Assembly (NCBI RefSeq): GCF_003014715.1
Contig: NZ_PYAV01000008.1
Span: 124,001 to 188,000 of the forward strand
Origin: Salsuginibacillus halophilus
GTDB taxonomy: Bacteria; Bacillota; Bacilli; Bacillales; Marinococcaceae
Direction: 5' to 3'
Length of the DNA stretch: 64,000 bases
Of this stretch, positions 1-8,628 are shown in pieces. Positions within the stretch are counted from its first letter, which is position 1; every line of letters starts with the position of its first letter. The position numbers and the translations under genes were made by a program. Under the pieces are notes generated by a model. The model did not search any database, was not told the origin of the DNA, and saw only the letters and a program-made list of their open reading frames with translations.

Positions 1-335
1 CATGTTTTTTAGTTGTCGGTGTACGCGGTCTGTTGATTGGCACACGCTGCCGTAATATGTTTGGAAGTCTGCTTGCATTAGGCATCGTTTTTCAGTTGTT
101 TGTGCAGTTTGCATTTAATGCAAGTTCTGTCGTAGGTTTAACACCAATCACAGGAATTACTGTGCCATTTGTTAGTTACGGAGGTTCATCGCTTCTTGTT
201 TCGATTGCAGGTATTGCGATTTTGGCAAACATATCAAAAGCAAATGCCCGTGAGCGTCGAGAAGAAGAAACCTACGATGATGGTGAACCGGAAAAGGCAG
301 CGTCAGTACCGGAAGAATCGGTACGCAAAGTGTGA
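1..335 (+). CDS. SEDS family protein (FtsW/RodA/SpoVE), C-terminal part
   Basis: Partial gene cut by the left edge; the reading frame is open from base 3 and 110 residues are visible. The visible part holds two hydrophobic segments and the SEDS signature GITVPFVSYGGSSL, followed by a charged cytoplasmic tail rich in Glu, Arg and Lys. SEDS proteins are polytopic peptidoglycan glycosyltransferases that work with a class B PBP in division, elongation or spore cortex synthesis. Which of FtsW, RodA or SpoVE this is cannot be decided from the fragment. It ends 13 bp before the next gene, so co-transcription is likely. Confidence 0.9.
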   Translation, partial: CFLVVGVRGLLIGTRCRNMFGSLLALGIVFQLFVQFAFNASSVVGLTPITGITVPFVSYGGSSLLVSIAGIAILANISKANARERREEETYDDGEPEKAASVPEESVRKV

Positions 336-348
336 GGAAGGTGATTAA

Positions 349-1023
349 ATGCTGGTTGTAGGTTACGGTCGGCTCGGGCAGCTGATGGCTCACGTTTTTC
401 AAACACAGCCTGCTCCAGTGTTCAACCGAACGCGAAAGCATGTAGATGAAGCATCTAATGCCGTTTATGTTGGGCCGGAGGACTTTGCTAAGCATCATAC
501 TGTATTTCTTGCCTTACCGCCGACGGCTTACGAGTCGTTTTTTCAAACGTACGGGCCATATTTTGCAGAAGAGACGATGTTTTTTCATATGGCAACCGCT
601 TGTAATGTTGAAGAAGCAGCCGCAATCGCTTCGCCGTTTTCGGTCGTGCCTTTAAAGCTTGCCGGACACGCAGAGACATCCCTGCAAGCAGATGAGGCCG
701 TTTTTGCACTGCCTGCAGCTTACCAAATGTATCAAGCTGAAGTTAAGTCTGCTTTAAACGAGCGGGCAGTTGTTGTGGAAGCCGAGGAGTCTGACGTCCG
801 TGAGGGAAATATGGCTGTAACGAAGGCAGTCATTCTTATGATGCGTCAACTTGAAAAAACATTAGAAGAAGAAGGTGTAGCTAACGAGCTGCACCGCGGC
901 ATTTTACGAACAATTCCATCGGGGGTGGCTGCAGCTTATATGGAGAACAAGCTGGGTGGCTTCGCTCGAAAAATCATTGAAGAAGAGGACCGAAAGCAGG
1001 GGAGCGATAACGATGCGACTTGA
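349..1023 (+). CDS. NAD(P)-binding Rossmann oxidoreductase, P5C-reductase-like
   Basis: A 224-residue protein that opens with a beta strand and the dinucleotide motif GYGRLG (residues 5-10), followed by NRT at the end of the second strand, the usual layout of NADP-binding domains of the pyrroline-5-carboxylate reductase / ComER / F420-dependent oxidoreductase group. The C-terminal half is helical, with the segment GILRTIPSGVAAAYMENK resembling the helical dimer domain of that group. It is short compared with true ProC (about 270). The stop overlaps the next start by 11 bp, so it is translationally coupled to the pseudouridine synthase. The substrate is not evident. Confidence 0.6.
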   Translation: MLVVGYGRLGQLMAHVFQTQPAPVFNRTRKHVDEASNAVYVGPEDFAKHHTVFLALPPTAYESFFQTYGPYFAEETMFFHMATACNVEEAAAIASPFSVVPLKLAGHAETSLQADEAVFALPAAYQMYQAEVKSALNERAVVVEAEESDVREGNMAVTKAVILMMRQLEKTLEEEGVANELHRGILRTIPSGVAAAYMENKLGGFARKIIEEEDRKQGSDNDAT

Positions 1024-1738
1024 TAAATGGCTTGCTCATATGGGTTATGGAACGAGAAAAGAAGTCAAGCAGATGTTAAAAACCGGTGAGGTTACTGTAA
1101 ATGGAGAAAAAATTAAAGATCCAGGCTTTCAAGTCACCCCGGATGAAGATGAAGTGTTCGCCGGGAGTGAAGAAGTGGTTTATCAGTCAACCTTGTATGT
1201 ATTGATGCACAAGCCTGAAGGGGTTATAACAGCAACAAAAGATGAGGAGCATGAAACGGTTCTCGATTTATTAGAAATTGATGATGTCATCTTAGAGCCG
1301 TTTCCTGTTGGGCGGCTTGATAAAGATACGACAGGCCTGCTGTTATTAATGACAGACGGTAAGCTTGCACATGCGCTAACTTCCCCTAAAAAAGAGGTAG
1401 CAAAAACATACGAGGCTGAACTGGCCCAACCAGTGAGTGAAAATGATATACAAAAGCTTGAACAAGGTATTGCACTTGAAGATGGGTTCATCACTGCGCC
1501 AGCTCATATTGAAGTGATGAATGAAACGAAAAACTTGGTTCATATTACCATTATAGAAGGAAAGTATCATCAAGTAAGACGGATGTTTGGTGCAGTTAGT
1601 AACCGTGTAGAGAGATTAAAGCGGGTGGCGTTCGGCCCGATCACACTTGATGAGCAAGATTTAGAGCCAGGTGAATACCGAGATTTAACGGAGGAAGAAG
1701 TGGAGCAGCTGGTTAAGGCGGTTCAATTGAATGGATAA
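1013..1738 (+). CDS. RsuA/RluB-family pseudouridine synthase
   Basis: A 241-residue enzyme with an N-terminal S4 RNA-binding domain (MRLDKWLAHMGYGTRKEV, about residues 1-48) followed by the RsuA/RluB/E/F catalytic domain. The catalytic Asp is D103 in the motif GRLDKDTTGLLL; KTYEAEL and GKYHQVRRMF are further family motifs. It isomerises a uridine in rRNA, probably 16S position 516 by analogy with RsuA. The ATG at 1013 is chosen over the upstream in-frame ATG at 956 because it starts exactly at the S4 domain and follows a GGGAG-type site inside the preceding gene. A strong terminator follows directly. B. subtilis YtzG sits in the same neighbourhood. Confidence 0.88.
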   Translation: MRLDKWLAHMGYGTRKEVKQMLKTGEVTVNGEKIKDPGFQVTPDEDEVFAGSEEVVYQSTLYVLMHKPEGVITATKDEEHETVLDLLEIDDVILEPFPVGRLDKDTTGLLLLMTDGKLAHALTSPKKEVAKTYEAELAQPVSENDIQKLEQGIALEDGFITAPAHIEVMNETKNLVHITIIEGKYHQVRRMFGAVSNRVERLKRVAFGPITLDEQDLEPGEYRDLTEEEVEQLVKAVQLNG

Positions 1739-1742
1739 CAAA

Positions 1743-1785
1743 CGGCAAAAAGCTGTCCTGTTCGCAAAAGGACAGCTTTTTGCCG
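1743..1785. terminator. Bidirectional rho-independent terminator
   Basis: A perfect 16-bp inverted repeat (1743-1758 with 1770-1785) ending in an A/T-rich arm (AAAAAGCTGTCC / GGACAGCTTTTT). It lies between the convergent pseudouridine synthase and ytzE-like genes and can serve both. Confidence 0.85.
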
Positions 1786-1806
1786 TAACATCGCCCGTGT
1801 TTAAGA

Positions 1807-2028
1807 TCACGAGGAAATCTTCACTTTTCGCGTCGTCACCGCCCAAGTGCCGCGGTTTGGACTCTCAACCAATTCGTTGTATTCCAGCACGTTCAAATCG
1901 CGCTGAATGGTCCGCTGTGTGATTCCGAATTCATCAACCAGTTCCTCTGTTGTCACCGTCCCTTTCTCTTGAATATAAAGATAAATGGACTTGACACGGG
2001 TGAGCATCCGGTCGGTTGAAGTATTCAA
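1807..2028 (-). CDS. ytzE: DeoR-type HTH protein, YtzE-like
   Basis: A 73-residue protein that is almost only a DeoR-type winged helix: TRVKSIYLYIQEKG, then TTEELVDEFGITQRTIQRDLNVLEYNELV (helix-turn-helix). No effector or kinase-like domain follows, so it is a stand-alone DNA-binding domain like B. subtilis YtzE, which has about the same length. A TTG start at 2028 is chosen because it has an AGGGAG site at a good distance and gives the expected length; an ATG seven codons further in is possible. It lies upstream of pepV on the opposite strand as in B. subtilis. Regulon unknown. Confidence 0.75.
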   Translation of the reverse strand: MNTSTDRMLTRVKSIYLYIQEKGTVTTEELVDEFGITQRTIQRDLNVLEYNELVESPNRGTWAVTTRKVKISS

Positions 2029-2249
2029 AAAACCACTCCCTAACCAAGTGTATAATGGAACGCAAAACAGGGGGGCGGTGTATGAAAACTGGTTGAGGTT
2101 TAACAAGTTTGTTGATTACGAATGTTAGTATGAATATTGCTGCGTCTAAAGTGTATTTTTGAGAAGTTCAAAGAACAACCCTGTTTGCATTTATTATATA
2201 GTATTTTTTCATAATTCGCAAAAGAAATGTACTTCGTGAGAAAGAGGCG

Positions 2250-3656
2250 ATGATTGTGGAGCGATTTGAACAAGAGTTTCTAACAAAGCTTGATGAACTG
2301 GTCTCGATTGAGAGTGTTTATCATGATGCTGAAGCTACAAGTGAAGCCCCGTTTGGTAAAGGGCCGGCAGAGGCGTTAAACTGCGTATTACGCTGGGGAG
2401 AAGAAGACGGGATGATCGTGAAAAATGTCGACGGTTACGCAGGCCACATCCAACTTGGTGAAGGGCGGGGTGAGGACGCAGCTAGTGTGCTTGTACATCT
2501 TGATGTCGTACCCCCGGGGCCAGGATGGACGAAAGCCCCATTTGCACTTACAGAAGAAGATGGGCGTTTGTACGGCCGCGGTGTTCTCGATAATAAAGGC
2601 GCAGCAGTTGCAGCGTATATGGCATTAAAACAAATCAAAACGGAAGGTGTGGCGTTAAAGCGTCCTCTTCGCTTTATTGCAGGTATTGATGAAGAACGGC
2701 ACTGGGCATGTATGGATCATTACTTTCAAGAAGAGCCACAACCAAAGACAGGCTTTGTCCCGGATGCAGACTTTCCAGTTATTACAAAAGAAAAAGGGAT
2801 TCTTGACGTTGAAGTTACCCAGCCGTTATTTAACATTGAAACGAGTGCACCTGTTTTCCTACAGTCCCTGCATAGTGGGGAGCGTGAGAATATGGTTCCT
2901 GCAGCAGCTGAAGCTGAACTTGTAATGTATGATGCTGCTGAACTCGAACGTTTATACAAGCTGCTCGAACATATGCTTGCTGCGGATCAATTTAAAGTTG
3001 AGGCACACGGGTCAGTGCTGCGATTAGACGTTTACGGTACGCCTGCTCACGGGGCGGCGCCGGATCTTGGGGATCATGCAGCAGTAAAGCTTGGCCAGGT
3101 GCTCGAACAGCTGCCGCTTGATCAAGCCGGGTTAACATTTGTCCAAAAGCTGCTTGCTGAATGGGGTGATTCAACAGGACGCTTGCTTGGTGTTCAGAAA
3201 GAGACAAGCGATGCTGTATTAACGGTAAATGCAGGGGTGGTGCGTTATGATGCATCTACAAAACAGGCAAAAATCGTCGCTACTGTCCGCGCACCGGCAG
3301 AAGTACCACTCGCCGAGCTCCGTGCACAGCTAGACACTTGGGCCGAGCGCCGTGGTATGGATCTCCGTGTACTTGATGAGCTTCCGGGACACTCGCTTCA
3401 ATCGGATCATCCGCTTGCTCAAATGCTGTTAGATGTCTACGAAGGGCATACAGGCGAGCGCCCGGCGCCTCTTGCCATTGGCGGTGCAACTTATGCCAGG
3501 GTTTTAAAAGATGGGGCAGCTTTTGGACCGTTATTTCCAAATCGGGAAAATACAGCGCATCAAGCGGATGAGTGGATGTATTTTAAAGATTTATTGTTAT
3601 GTACGAAAATGTATGAAGATGTCTTGCAACGCTTGGGCCAAGCTGAGAACTTATAA
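2250..3656 (+). CDS. pepV: Dipeptidase PepV (M20 metallopeptidase)
   Basis: A 468-residue M20 family Xaa-His/beta-Ala-Xaa dipeptidase (B. subtilis YtjP). The metal motif VHLDVVPPGPGW carries the first His and bridging-type Asp; GRGVLDNKGAAVA holds the second conserved Asp-Asn-Lys; GIDEERHWACMDHY contains the Glu-Glu catalytic pair. The late segment AIGGATYARVL is also typical. The enzyme hydrolyses dipeptides in the cytoplasm after peptide uptake. The ATG at 2250 follows a GAAAGAGG site. It is monocistronic as far as can be seen; downstream lies a repeat-bearing intergenic region. Confidence 0.9.
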   Translation: MIVERFEQEFLTKLDELVSIESVYHDAEATSEAPFGKGPAEALNCVLRWGEEDGMIVKNVDGYAGHIQLGEGRGEDAASVLVHLDVVPPGPGWTKAPFALTEEDGRLYGRGVLDNKGAAVAAYMALKQIKTEGVALKRPLRFIAGIDEERHWACMDHYFQEEPQPKTGFVPDADFPVITKEKGILDVEVTQPLFNIETSAPVFLQSLHSGERENMVPAAAEAELVMYDAAELERLYKLLEHMLAADQFKVEAHGSVLRLDVYGTPAHGAAPDLGDHAAVKLGQVLEQLPLDQAGLTFVQKLLAEWGDSTGRLLGVQKETSDAVLTVNAGVVRYDASTKQAKIVATVRAPAEVPLAELRAQLDTWAERRGMDLRVLDELPGHSLQSDHPLAQMLLDVYEGHTGERPAPLAIGGATYARVLKDGAAFGPLFPNRENTAHQADEWMYFKDLLLCTKMYEDVLQRLGQAENL

Positions 3657-3686
3657 GTTGAATGAATTTCATCATTCGTCATAAGA

Positions 3687-3986
3687 GGATAAAATCGAAC
3701 AATTAAGGTAACCTTCACTTCAGCCTGCGCTTCATCCTCTGGGAGTCGCCGTCTTTCGTTTCGGTTACTTTTACATTTGTCTTTTGTGTATGGTTTGCTT
3801 GATCGTTCATGAAGCATCATGATGAAACTGATTCGTGTAGATATCGCTTGCTCAAAAAGATCTCTACAATTCATGACCATCAAATGATGCAAGGCTGACG
3901 AGCATCGGCGGCGACGCCACCAGGAACAAGCCTAGCCGAAAAGCGACGTCAGCGCCCGCTTTTCTAAAAAGTTTGTCAACATGCTT
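3687..3986 (+). repeat. Dispersed intergenic repeat, copy A (deleted form)
   Basis: This stretch matches copy B (reverse strand) and copy C in several blocks, including the core CTGGGAGTCGCCGTCTTTCG near 3739 and the block around 3809-3910 ending in GAGCATCGGCG. Relative to the others it lacks about 75 bp between two CTTCAG hexamers, including the long hairpin seen in B and C. It lies between the converging pepV and cysK genes. A further similar fragment (CGATGTCGCATTTGTGCC, 4169-4186) follows out of order. Nothing else supported was seen in 3657-4292. Confidence 0.75.
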
Positions 3987-4292
3987 GAGCTGTCTCAAAA
4001 GATTTATAAATATTCGATTTAAGAAAAAGGCACAGGAAATATACGAGGCTCCTCCAGGAAACCGGGCAACTGAAGCTCCCGCAATGAGTGGTTTTTTCAC
4101 GCGCAAGCTGAAGCGTTCCCCGGCAGCAAAGCAGACACGATTCAATCAAGCGTAAGCGCTGACTGAGTCGATGTCGCATTTGTGCCATTGGTGAAAGTGA
4201 GTATATTTCCCATGCCTATCATTTAAATCATATCTTATGGGACAGCCTCAGACTGTCGAACAGGGAAAGTGAACATTAGTTATTAAACTTTA

Positions 4293-5228
4293 TTAATCAT
4301 CAAATTCGAAAAGGTCTGTTGATAGGTAACGTTCGCCTGTATCGCAGGCAATGGCCACAACGACTTTATCTGGTGATAGCTGCTTTGCTGTTTCAATAGC
4401 GGCAAAGCAAGCAGCACCTGAGGATGGTCCGACAAGAATACCTTCACGGGCTGCTAAATTGCGCGCAGTTGTGTAAGCATCTTCATCTGTAATTTTGTAA
4501 ATATGGTTGTAAACATCTTGATTTAAAATTGGTGGAATAAAACCAGGCGATGTCCCGACAAGTTTGTGCGGACCAGGTTTTCCACCAGAAAGCACAGGTG
4601 AGCCATGTGGTTCAACGACATGTACTGCCAAGTCCGGGTACACATTGCGAAGCGCTTCACCTGTACCGGTAACTGTTCCGCCAGTACCAGAAGCGGCTAC
4701 GAATGCACCAAGAGGCTTGTTGATTTCTTTCATGGCTTCAATGATTTCCGTGGCTGTTGTTTCACGGTGAGCATCCGGATTATCCGGGTTTTCAAACTGC
4801 ATCGGCATGAATCCGCCGTCAATTTCTTTTGTCAGTTCGTGAGCTTTATCAATCGCACCTGGCATTTTCTTTTCGCCTGGCGTGAGAACAACTTCAGCAC
4901 CATAAGCTTTCAACAGGTTAATCCGCTCCTGGCTCATCGTGTCCGGCATGGTTAAAATGGTACGGTATCCTTTGGCCGCAGCGTTCATAGCCAAGCCGAT
5001 CCCTGTGTTACCGGAAGTAGGTTCGATAATGACAGAATCCGGGTGCAAATCACCGCGAGCTTCAGCTTGTTCAATCATGTTTGACGCAGCACGGTCTTTT
5101 ACGCTGCCGCTTGGGTTTTGGAACTCAAGCTTTAAATAAACATCAGCACCGCCTTCAGGCGCAAGTTTGTTTAAGCGTACGAGGGGGGTGTTGCCAACGA
5201 GTTCAGACATATTATTTGCTACGCGCAT
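4293..5228 (-). CDS. cysK: Cysteine synthase (O-acetylserine sulfhydrylase)
   Basis: A 311-residue fold-type II PLP enzyme. The PLP lysine is K44 in the motif NPSGSVKDRAA; PTSGNTG binds substrate; SGTGGTVTG binds the PLP phosphate; GPSSGAA is the C-terminal ring-binding segment. It converts O-acetylserine and sulfide into cysteine. Length and position near pepV resemble B. subtilis YtkP, a CysK paralogue, so it could be the paralogue rather than the main biosynthetic enzyme; the sequence alone does not decide. The ATG at 5228 follows AAAGGATG. It is transcribed alone, opposite to the flanking genes. Confidence 0.9.
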   Translation of the reverse strand: MRVANNMSELVGNTPLVRLNKLAPEGGADVYLKLEFQNPSGSVKDRAASNMIEQAEARGDLHPDSVIIEPTSGNTGIGLAMNAAAKGYRTILTMPDTMSQERINLLKAYGAEVVLTPGEKKMPGAIDKAHELTKEIDGGFMPMQFENPDNPDAHRETTATEIIEAMKEINKPLGAFVAASGTGGTVTGTGEALRNVYPDLAVHVVEPHGSPVLSGGKPGPHKLVGTSPGFIPPILNQDVYNHIYKITDEDAYTTARNLAAREGILVGPSSGAACFAAIETAKQLSPDKVVVAIACDTGERYLSTDLFEFDD

Positions 5229-5375
5229 GAATCGTCACATCCTTTGTTTATGATTTATGGTTCAACTGTTCATAGTTTACCACATATAAGTGCATTAACC
5301 CTATCATTTAACTATGATTATCATACAAGATGAAAAACTCGAACGTAAATGGAATAGAAGAGGAGGCGTTGTTAA

Positions 5376-6029
5376 ATGTATCAAGGGGTAATGTTTGATA
5401 TGGATCAAACCCTTGTCGCGTCAAATTTAAACTTTGCTGAGATGCGTGCCGGGTGTTTTCGGATCTTAAAAGAAGCAAAGATTCATGTACCGGCGGCATA
5501 CGGAGAGGCGCCCCCGCCGGCTTCGTTGATTGAACTCGCTAGAAGCTATGAAATCAACGAAGGTTTCAGCGGACTCGTTGAAAAAATGTTCAGCTGGGTT
5601 GCCCGTTGTGAGGCTGAAGGCATGAAGGAGGCGGTGGCAGAGCCAGGGGCGCTTGAAACTGTTTCTGCATTAAAAGGAAAAGTTCCGATGACTGTTGTCA
5701 CAAATAATGCAAGTGCATCCGCCCGTAAGGCACTTGATACCACCCAGCTGGCACCTTATATTGATTTTGTTATCGGCCGCGACGACATGAATGCTTTAAA
5801 GCCGGCCGCATCAGGCATCGAAGCTGTACTTGAGGCTTATCCGCATATTGAGCCGTCAGCCTGGGTCATGGTTGGAGACTCTTGGATTGACGGGAAGGCA
5901 GCAAATGAAGCAGGTGTTCCGTTTGTATCTTATTGTGCCTCTGACTTAGAAACCAATGGTGTGGAAACGGCTCACACCATTGATCACTTAACTGAATTGA
6001 TTCAAATGACTGCTCGAAAAGAGGTGTAG
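5376..6029 (+). CDS. HAD-superfamily hydrolase
   Basis: A 217-residue HAD phosphatase-like protein. Motif I reads MFDMDQTLV, with nucleophile D8 and acid/base D10, but Gln replaces the usual Gly after the second Asp. Motif II is VVTNNAS, motif III probably the Lys in NALKPAAS, and motif IV VMVGDSWIDG. The helical cap lies between motif I and II as in type C1 enzymes. The substrate is unknown. It has a good AGAGGAGG site and leads a compact run of genes with thpR starting 2 bp after its stop. Confidence 0.8.
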   Translation: MYQGVMFDMDQTLVASNLNFAEMRAGCFRILKEAKIHVPAAYGEAPPPASLIELARSYEINEGFSGLVEKMFSWVARCEAEGMKEAVAEPGALETVSALKGKVPMTVVTNNASASARKALDTTQLAPYIDFVIGRDDMNALKPAASGIEAVLEAYPHIEPSAWVMVGDSWIDGKAANEAGVPFVSYCASDLETNGVETAHTIDHLTELIQMTARKEV

Positions 6030-6030
6030 T

Positions 6031-6606
6031 ATGGTAGAACAATCCCATTATTTTGTCGCTGTTCAACCCCCGTTACAAGTAAGAGAGCAGTTAAAAAAAG
6101 ATGCAGAAGCACTTCGTCCTCATGCGCCGTTTAAGCACTGGGTTCATGTGAATGATTATCATATTACGTTAAAGTTTCTCGGCTCGATTCGGGGTGTCAT
6201 GAATGAAGATGGGTTGATTGATGTTCTCAAAGAAGCTGCACAAGCGACTGTGCCTTTTCAAGTCCGGCTTCAAGGTATCCACACGTTTGGTCCGGCTCAT
6301 GCACCGCGCGTTCTTTGGTACAGTGTGCAAGCTGATGAAGCGCTTAGTCAACTTCAACAGTTTGTAGACGATATATTAAGCAAGAGAGGTTTTACAAAAG
6401 AAAAACGGTCATTCACCCCTCATGTGACTTTAGCAAAAAAAAATAATGATCAACCGGTAGCGTATAAACTCAGCTTGGCTGAACGAAAGGCAGAAGATTT
6501 GCATTTTTCGGTGGATCAATTTTCATTGTTTAAAGTTCATCCGAAAAAAGCGCCGATGTATGAACAGGTGGAAGCCTTTCAATTGCATGGGGGCTATGAT
6601 TCATGA
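6031..6606 (+). CDS. thpR: RNA 2',3'-cyclic phosphodiesterase (LigT family)
   Basis: A 191-residue 2H phosphoesterase. Both hallmark HxT motifs are present: H44-I-T46 in NDYHITLKFLG and H131-V-T133 in FTPHVTLAKK. The enzyme opens 2',3'-cyclic phosphates on RNA ends. B. subtilis YtlP is the likely equivalent. It starts 2 bp after the HAD gene and overlaps the next gene by 4 bp (ATGA), so it is in the same transcription unit. Confidence 0.88.
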   Translation: MVEQSHYFVAVQPPLQVREQLKKDAEALRPHAPFKHWVHVNDYHITLKFLGSIRGVMNEDGLIDVLKEAAQATVPFQVRLQGIHTFGPAHAPRVLWYSVQADEALSQLQQFVDDILSKRGFTKEKRSFTPHVTLAKKNNDQPVAYKLSLAERKAEDLHFSVDQFSLFKVHPKKAPMYEQVEAFQLHGGYDS

Positions 6607-6974
6607 AGTTCAAAGGGAGCTTTAAAATCGCCCTTCATTTAACGGTTATTTATGTCATTTACCGCCTCGGAAGTTGGTTGCAGGAAATGCTTCAGCTTCC
6701 GGTGCCCGGAAGTATTATTGGATTTGTATTGTTGTTCCTTTTATTTCAATTTCAAATTCTTCAGCCTGCGTGGATTGCAGAAGGTGTTGAGTTTTTGCTC
6801 AAGCATATGCCTCTGTTATTTATCCCGGTTACAGCAGGTGTCGTAGAGCACTTCGGGTTGTTTCCATTACCAGGGCTACTACTTGTAGGTGTCGTTTTTA
6901 TTAGTACGTGTATTGTACTTATTATAGCCGGCGGGGTGACTCAGTGGATGCGTAAAAAGGCAGGAACAGTATGA
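6603..6974 (+). CDS. CidA/LrgA family membrane protein
   Basis: A 123-residue protein with four predicted hydrophobic segments. The motif PVPGSIIGFVLLFLL after the first segment and HMPLLFIPVTAGVVEHF are typical of the holin-like CidA/LrgA family. Family members act with a CidB/LrgB partner in autolysis control or as pyruvate-type transporters; sequence does not show which applies here. It overlaps thpR and the next gene by 4 bp each, so the partner pair is translated in coupled fashion. Confidence 0.85.
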   Translation: MKFKGSFKIALHLTVIYVIYRLGSWLQEMLQLPVPGSIIGFVLLFLLFQFQILQPAWIAEGVEFLLKHMPLLFIPVTAGVVEHFGLFPLPGLLLVGVVFISTCIVLIIAGGVTQWMRKKAGTV

Positions 6975-7660
6975 TGTTCGTTTATAGTTTGATCATCGTT
7001 TGTGCGACGATTTGTATTTACATTGCCAGTCGATTTTTATATTTCAAAAGCGGGCGGCATCCATTGTTACTGCCTGTGCTTACAAGTACAGCAGTCATCG
7101 TCATTTTGATTTCGATAACAGACTTAACGTATACGTTTTACATGAACGGTGGTGCATGGCTGGATCACTTTCTCGGACCGGCAGTGGTCGCACTAGCTTA
7201 TCCGCTCTATCGTCAAAAAGCACGTATTATTGCATTGTTTCGCCCTTTTGCTGCAGGGATTGCGCTTGGGGCGGCAAGTGGTGCATTTACAGGTTTTTAC
7301 GGCGCACGCATGTTAGGAGTGGAAAATTATTTATATTATTCAGTTGTGCCAAAGTCAGTGACGACGCCTGTAGCGGCTGAAGTTTCCGAATTAATCGGTG
7401 GAAGCAGTTCAGTTGCGGCACTGTTTGTTATGGTTGCCGGCATTGGTGGAGCAGTGATTGGCCAATCACTGCTTAGGAGGATCGGTGTGATTGACCCATT
7501 CAGTCAAGGCTTAGCACTTGGTGCAGCTTCACATGCGATTGGCACTGCAAAAGCATTGGAAGACAATGAAGAAGCAGGTGCTGCCGGAACGATTGCGATG
7601 ACAGTTAGTGCTGCAGTGATGGCGCTGTTGATTCCGGGACTTATCGACTGGCTCCCATAA
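6971..7660 (+). CDS. CidB/LrgB family membrane protein
   Basis: A 229-residue polytopic membrane protein of the LrgB/CidB family, partner of the preceding CidA/LrgA protein. Conserved family segments seen are FLGPAVVALAYPLY, PKSVTTPVAAEVSELIGG and LGAASHAIGTAKALE, in that order. Together the pair probably forms a transporter or holin-like complex in the membrane. The start overlaps the upstream stop by 4 bp. No LytTR or LysR regulator gene lies next to it, unlike in Staphylococcus or classical B. subtilis operons. Confidence 0.87.
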   Translation: MMFVYSLIIVCATICIYIASRFLYFKSGRHPLLLPVLTSTAVIVILISITDLTYTFYMNGGAWLDHFLGPAVVALAYPLYRQKARIIALFRPFAAGIALGAASGAFTGFYGARMLGVENYLYYSVVPKSVTTPVAAEVSELIGGSSSVAALFVMVAGIGGAVIGQSLLRRIGVIDPFSQGLALGAASHAIGTAKALEDNEEAGAAGTIAMTVSAAVMALLIPGLIDWLP

Positions 7661-7689
7661 GGGCCAGGTTGAAGAAGAGGAGAGAGTTT

Positions 7690-8628
7690 ATGGCGCAGTT
7701 AATCAAGCTTCAAGACTATGTATCTCGTTATGAAATAGATGTTTATCATTACCCGAGCCGGTTTATCCGATTAAAAGCAGAGCGCTGGCGTCAACTTGAA
7801 CAAACTTGGCATCGGGCGAATCACGCAAACCTAGGAGAAGAGGGTCAAGAGAGCTGGTTTCCTGAACAGTCAGGCGGAATTATCCGGGGAACTTGGGATC
7901 GTCTTCGTCAATTTTATAGCCGCTCATCTCCTAAAGAAGAGGTGACAGAAACCCTGCCGCTGAACCAGCAGTTTAAGGATATGTCTTATGAAACGTTGAT
8001 TGAGACGTACCGTCAAGATTTGTTTCATTCGCAGTTAAAGTGGGCCAGCTCCTCAATGCGTGAAGTGTCTGAGGTGGATGTGAAATACCGGTTTGATCCG
8101 TTATTGTTTGAATGGCTCTGGAAGCTGCCTGATAATTACTTTCTTTTATATTATCCAACTTTGCAGACAGCGCGGACAGCTGTAGATATGGACATCATTT
8201 TAATTAGTCCAGTGGAAGTGTATGCGATCGTTGTTTTAGCTGGTGGTGAAGGTAGTGTCTATGAAGGAGGTTCGGGCCGTTTTTGGACCGAACGAAGAAA
8301 AGATGAGCAGAAAAAGCGGGTCAGTCCGTTGCTTTCATTAAACCGGATGGAGACAGTTGTGCAAGATTTACTTGATAAAACCGGCGTACAAATGCCAGTG
8401 AAGCGTATTGTGGTCGCCCCAAATAGTTATGTAGACGCCGGCCCGCTCGGGGCTTCGGCATCGGTTGTTGACGAACGGAACTACCAAGCCTGGCTTGAAA
8501 AAATGAAGCGGCAGCCATCACCTGTAAAAAGTGTGCAGTTAAAGACTGCGAAACTGCTTTTAGAGCACGCAGAAACAACTTCTCGGTTACGTGGTGAGTG
8601 GCTGCCGGATGATGACCGCCTTAGTTAA
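7690..8628 (+). CDS. ytlQ: YtlQ-like protein of unknown function
   Basis: A 312-residue soluble protein in the position of B. subtilis ytlQ (next to the ytlP/thpR homologue). The N-terminus MAQLIKLQDYVSRYE is followed by basic helices; a middle segment DIILISPVEVYAIVVLAG has the look of a NERD/nuclease-like beta core, but no full catalytic set is recognised. The ATG at 7690 is preferred over TTG at 7669 because it follows AGAGGAGAG at normal spacing. Its last 8 bp overlap the convergent purU gene. Function is unknown. Confidence 0.65.
   Translation: MAQLIKLQDYVSRYEIDVYHYPSRFIRLKAERWRQLEQTWHRANHANLGEEGQESWFPEQSGGIIRGTWDRLRQFYSRSSPKEEVTETLPLNQQFKDMSYETLIETYRQDLFHSQLKWASSSMREVSEVDVKYRFDPLLFEWLWKLPDNYFLLYYPTLQTARTAVDMDIILISPVEVYAIVVLAGGEGSVYEGGSGRFWTERRKDEQKKRVSPLLSLNRMETVVQDLLDKTGVQMPVKRIVVAPNSYVDAGPLGASASVVDERNYQAWLEKMKRQPSPVKSVQLKTAKLLLEHAETTSRLRGEWLPDDDRLS

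Noticed and set aside
3864-4145. Minus-strand 93-codon ORF inside and beside repeat copy A.
   Set aside because: It runs across the non-coding repeat, has no ribosome site, and copies B and C interrupt the corresponding frame.
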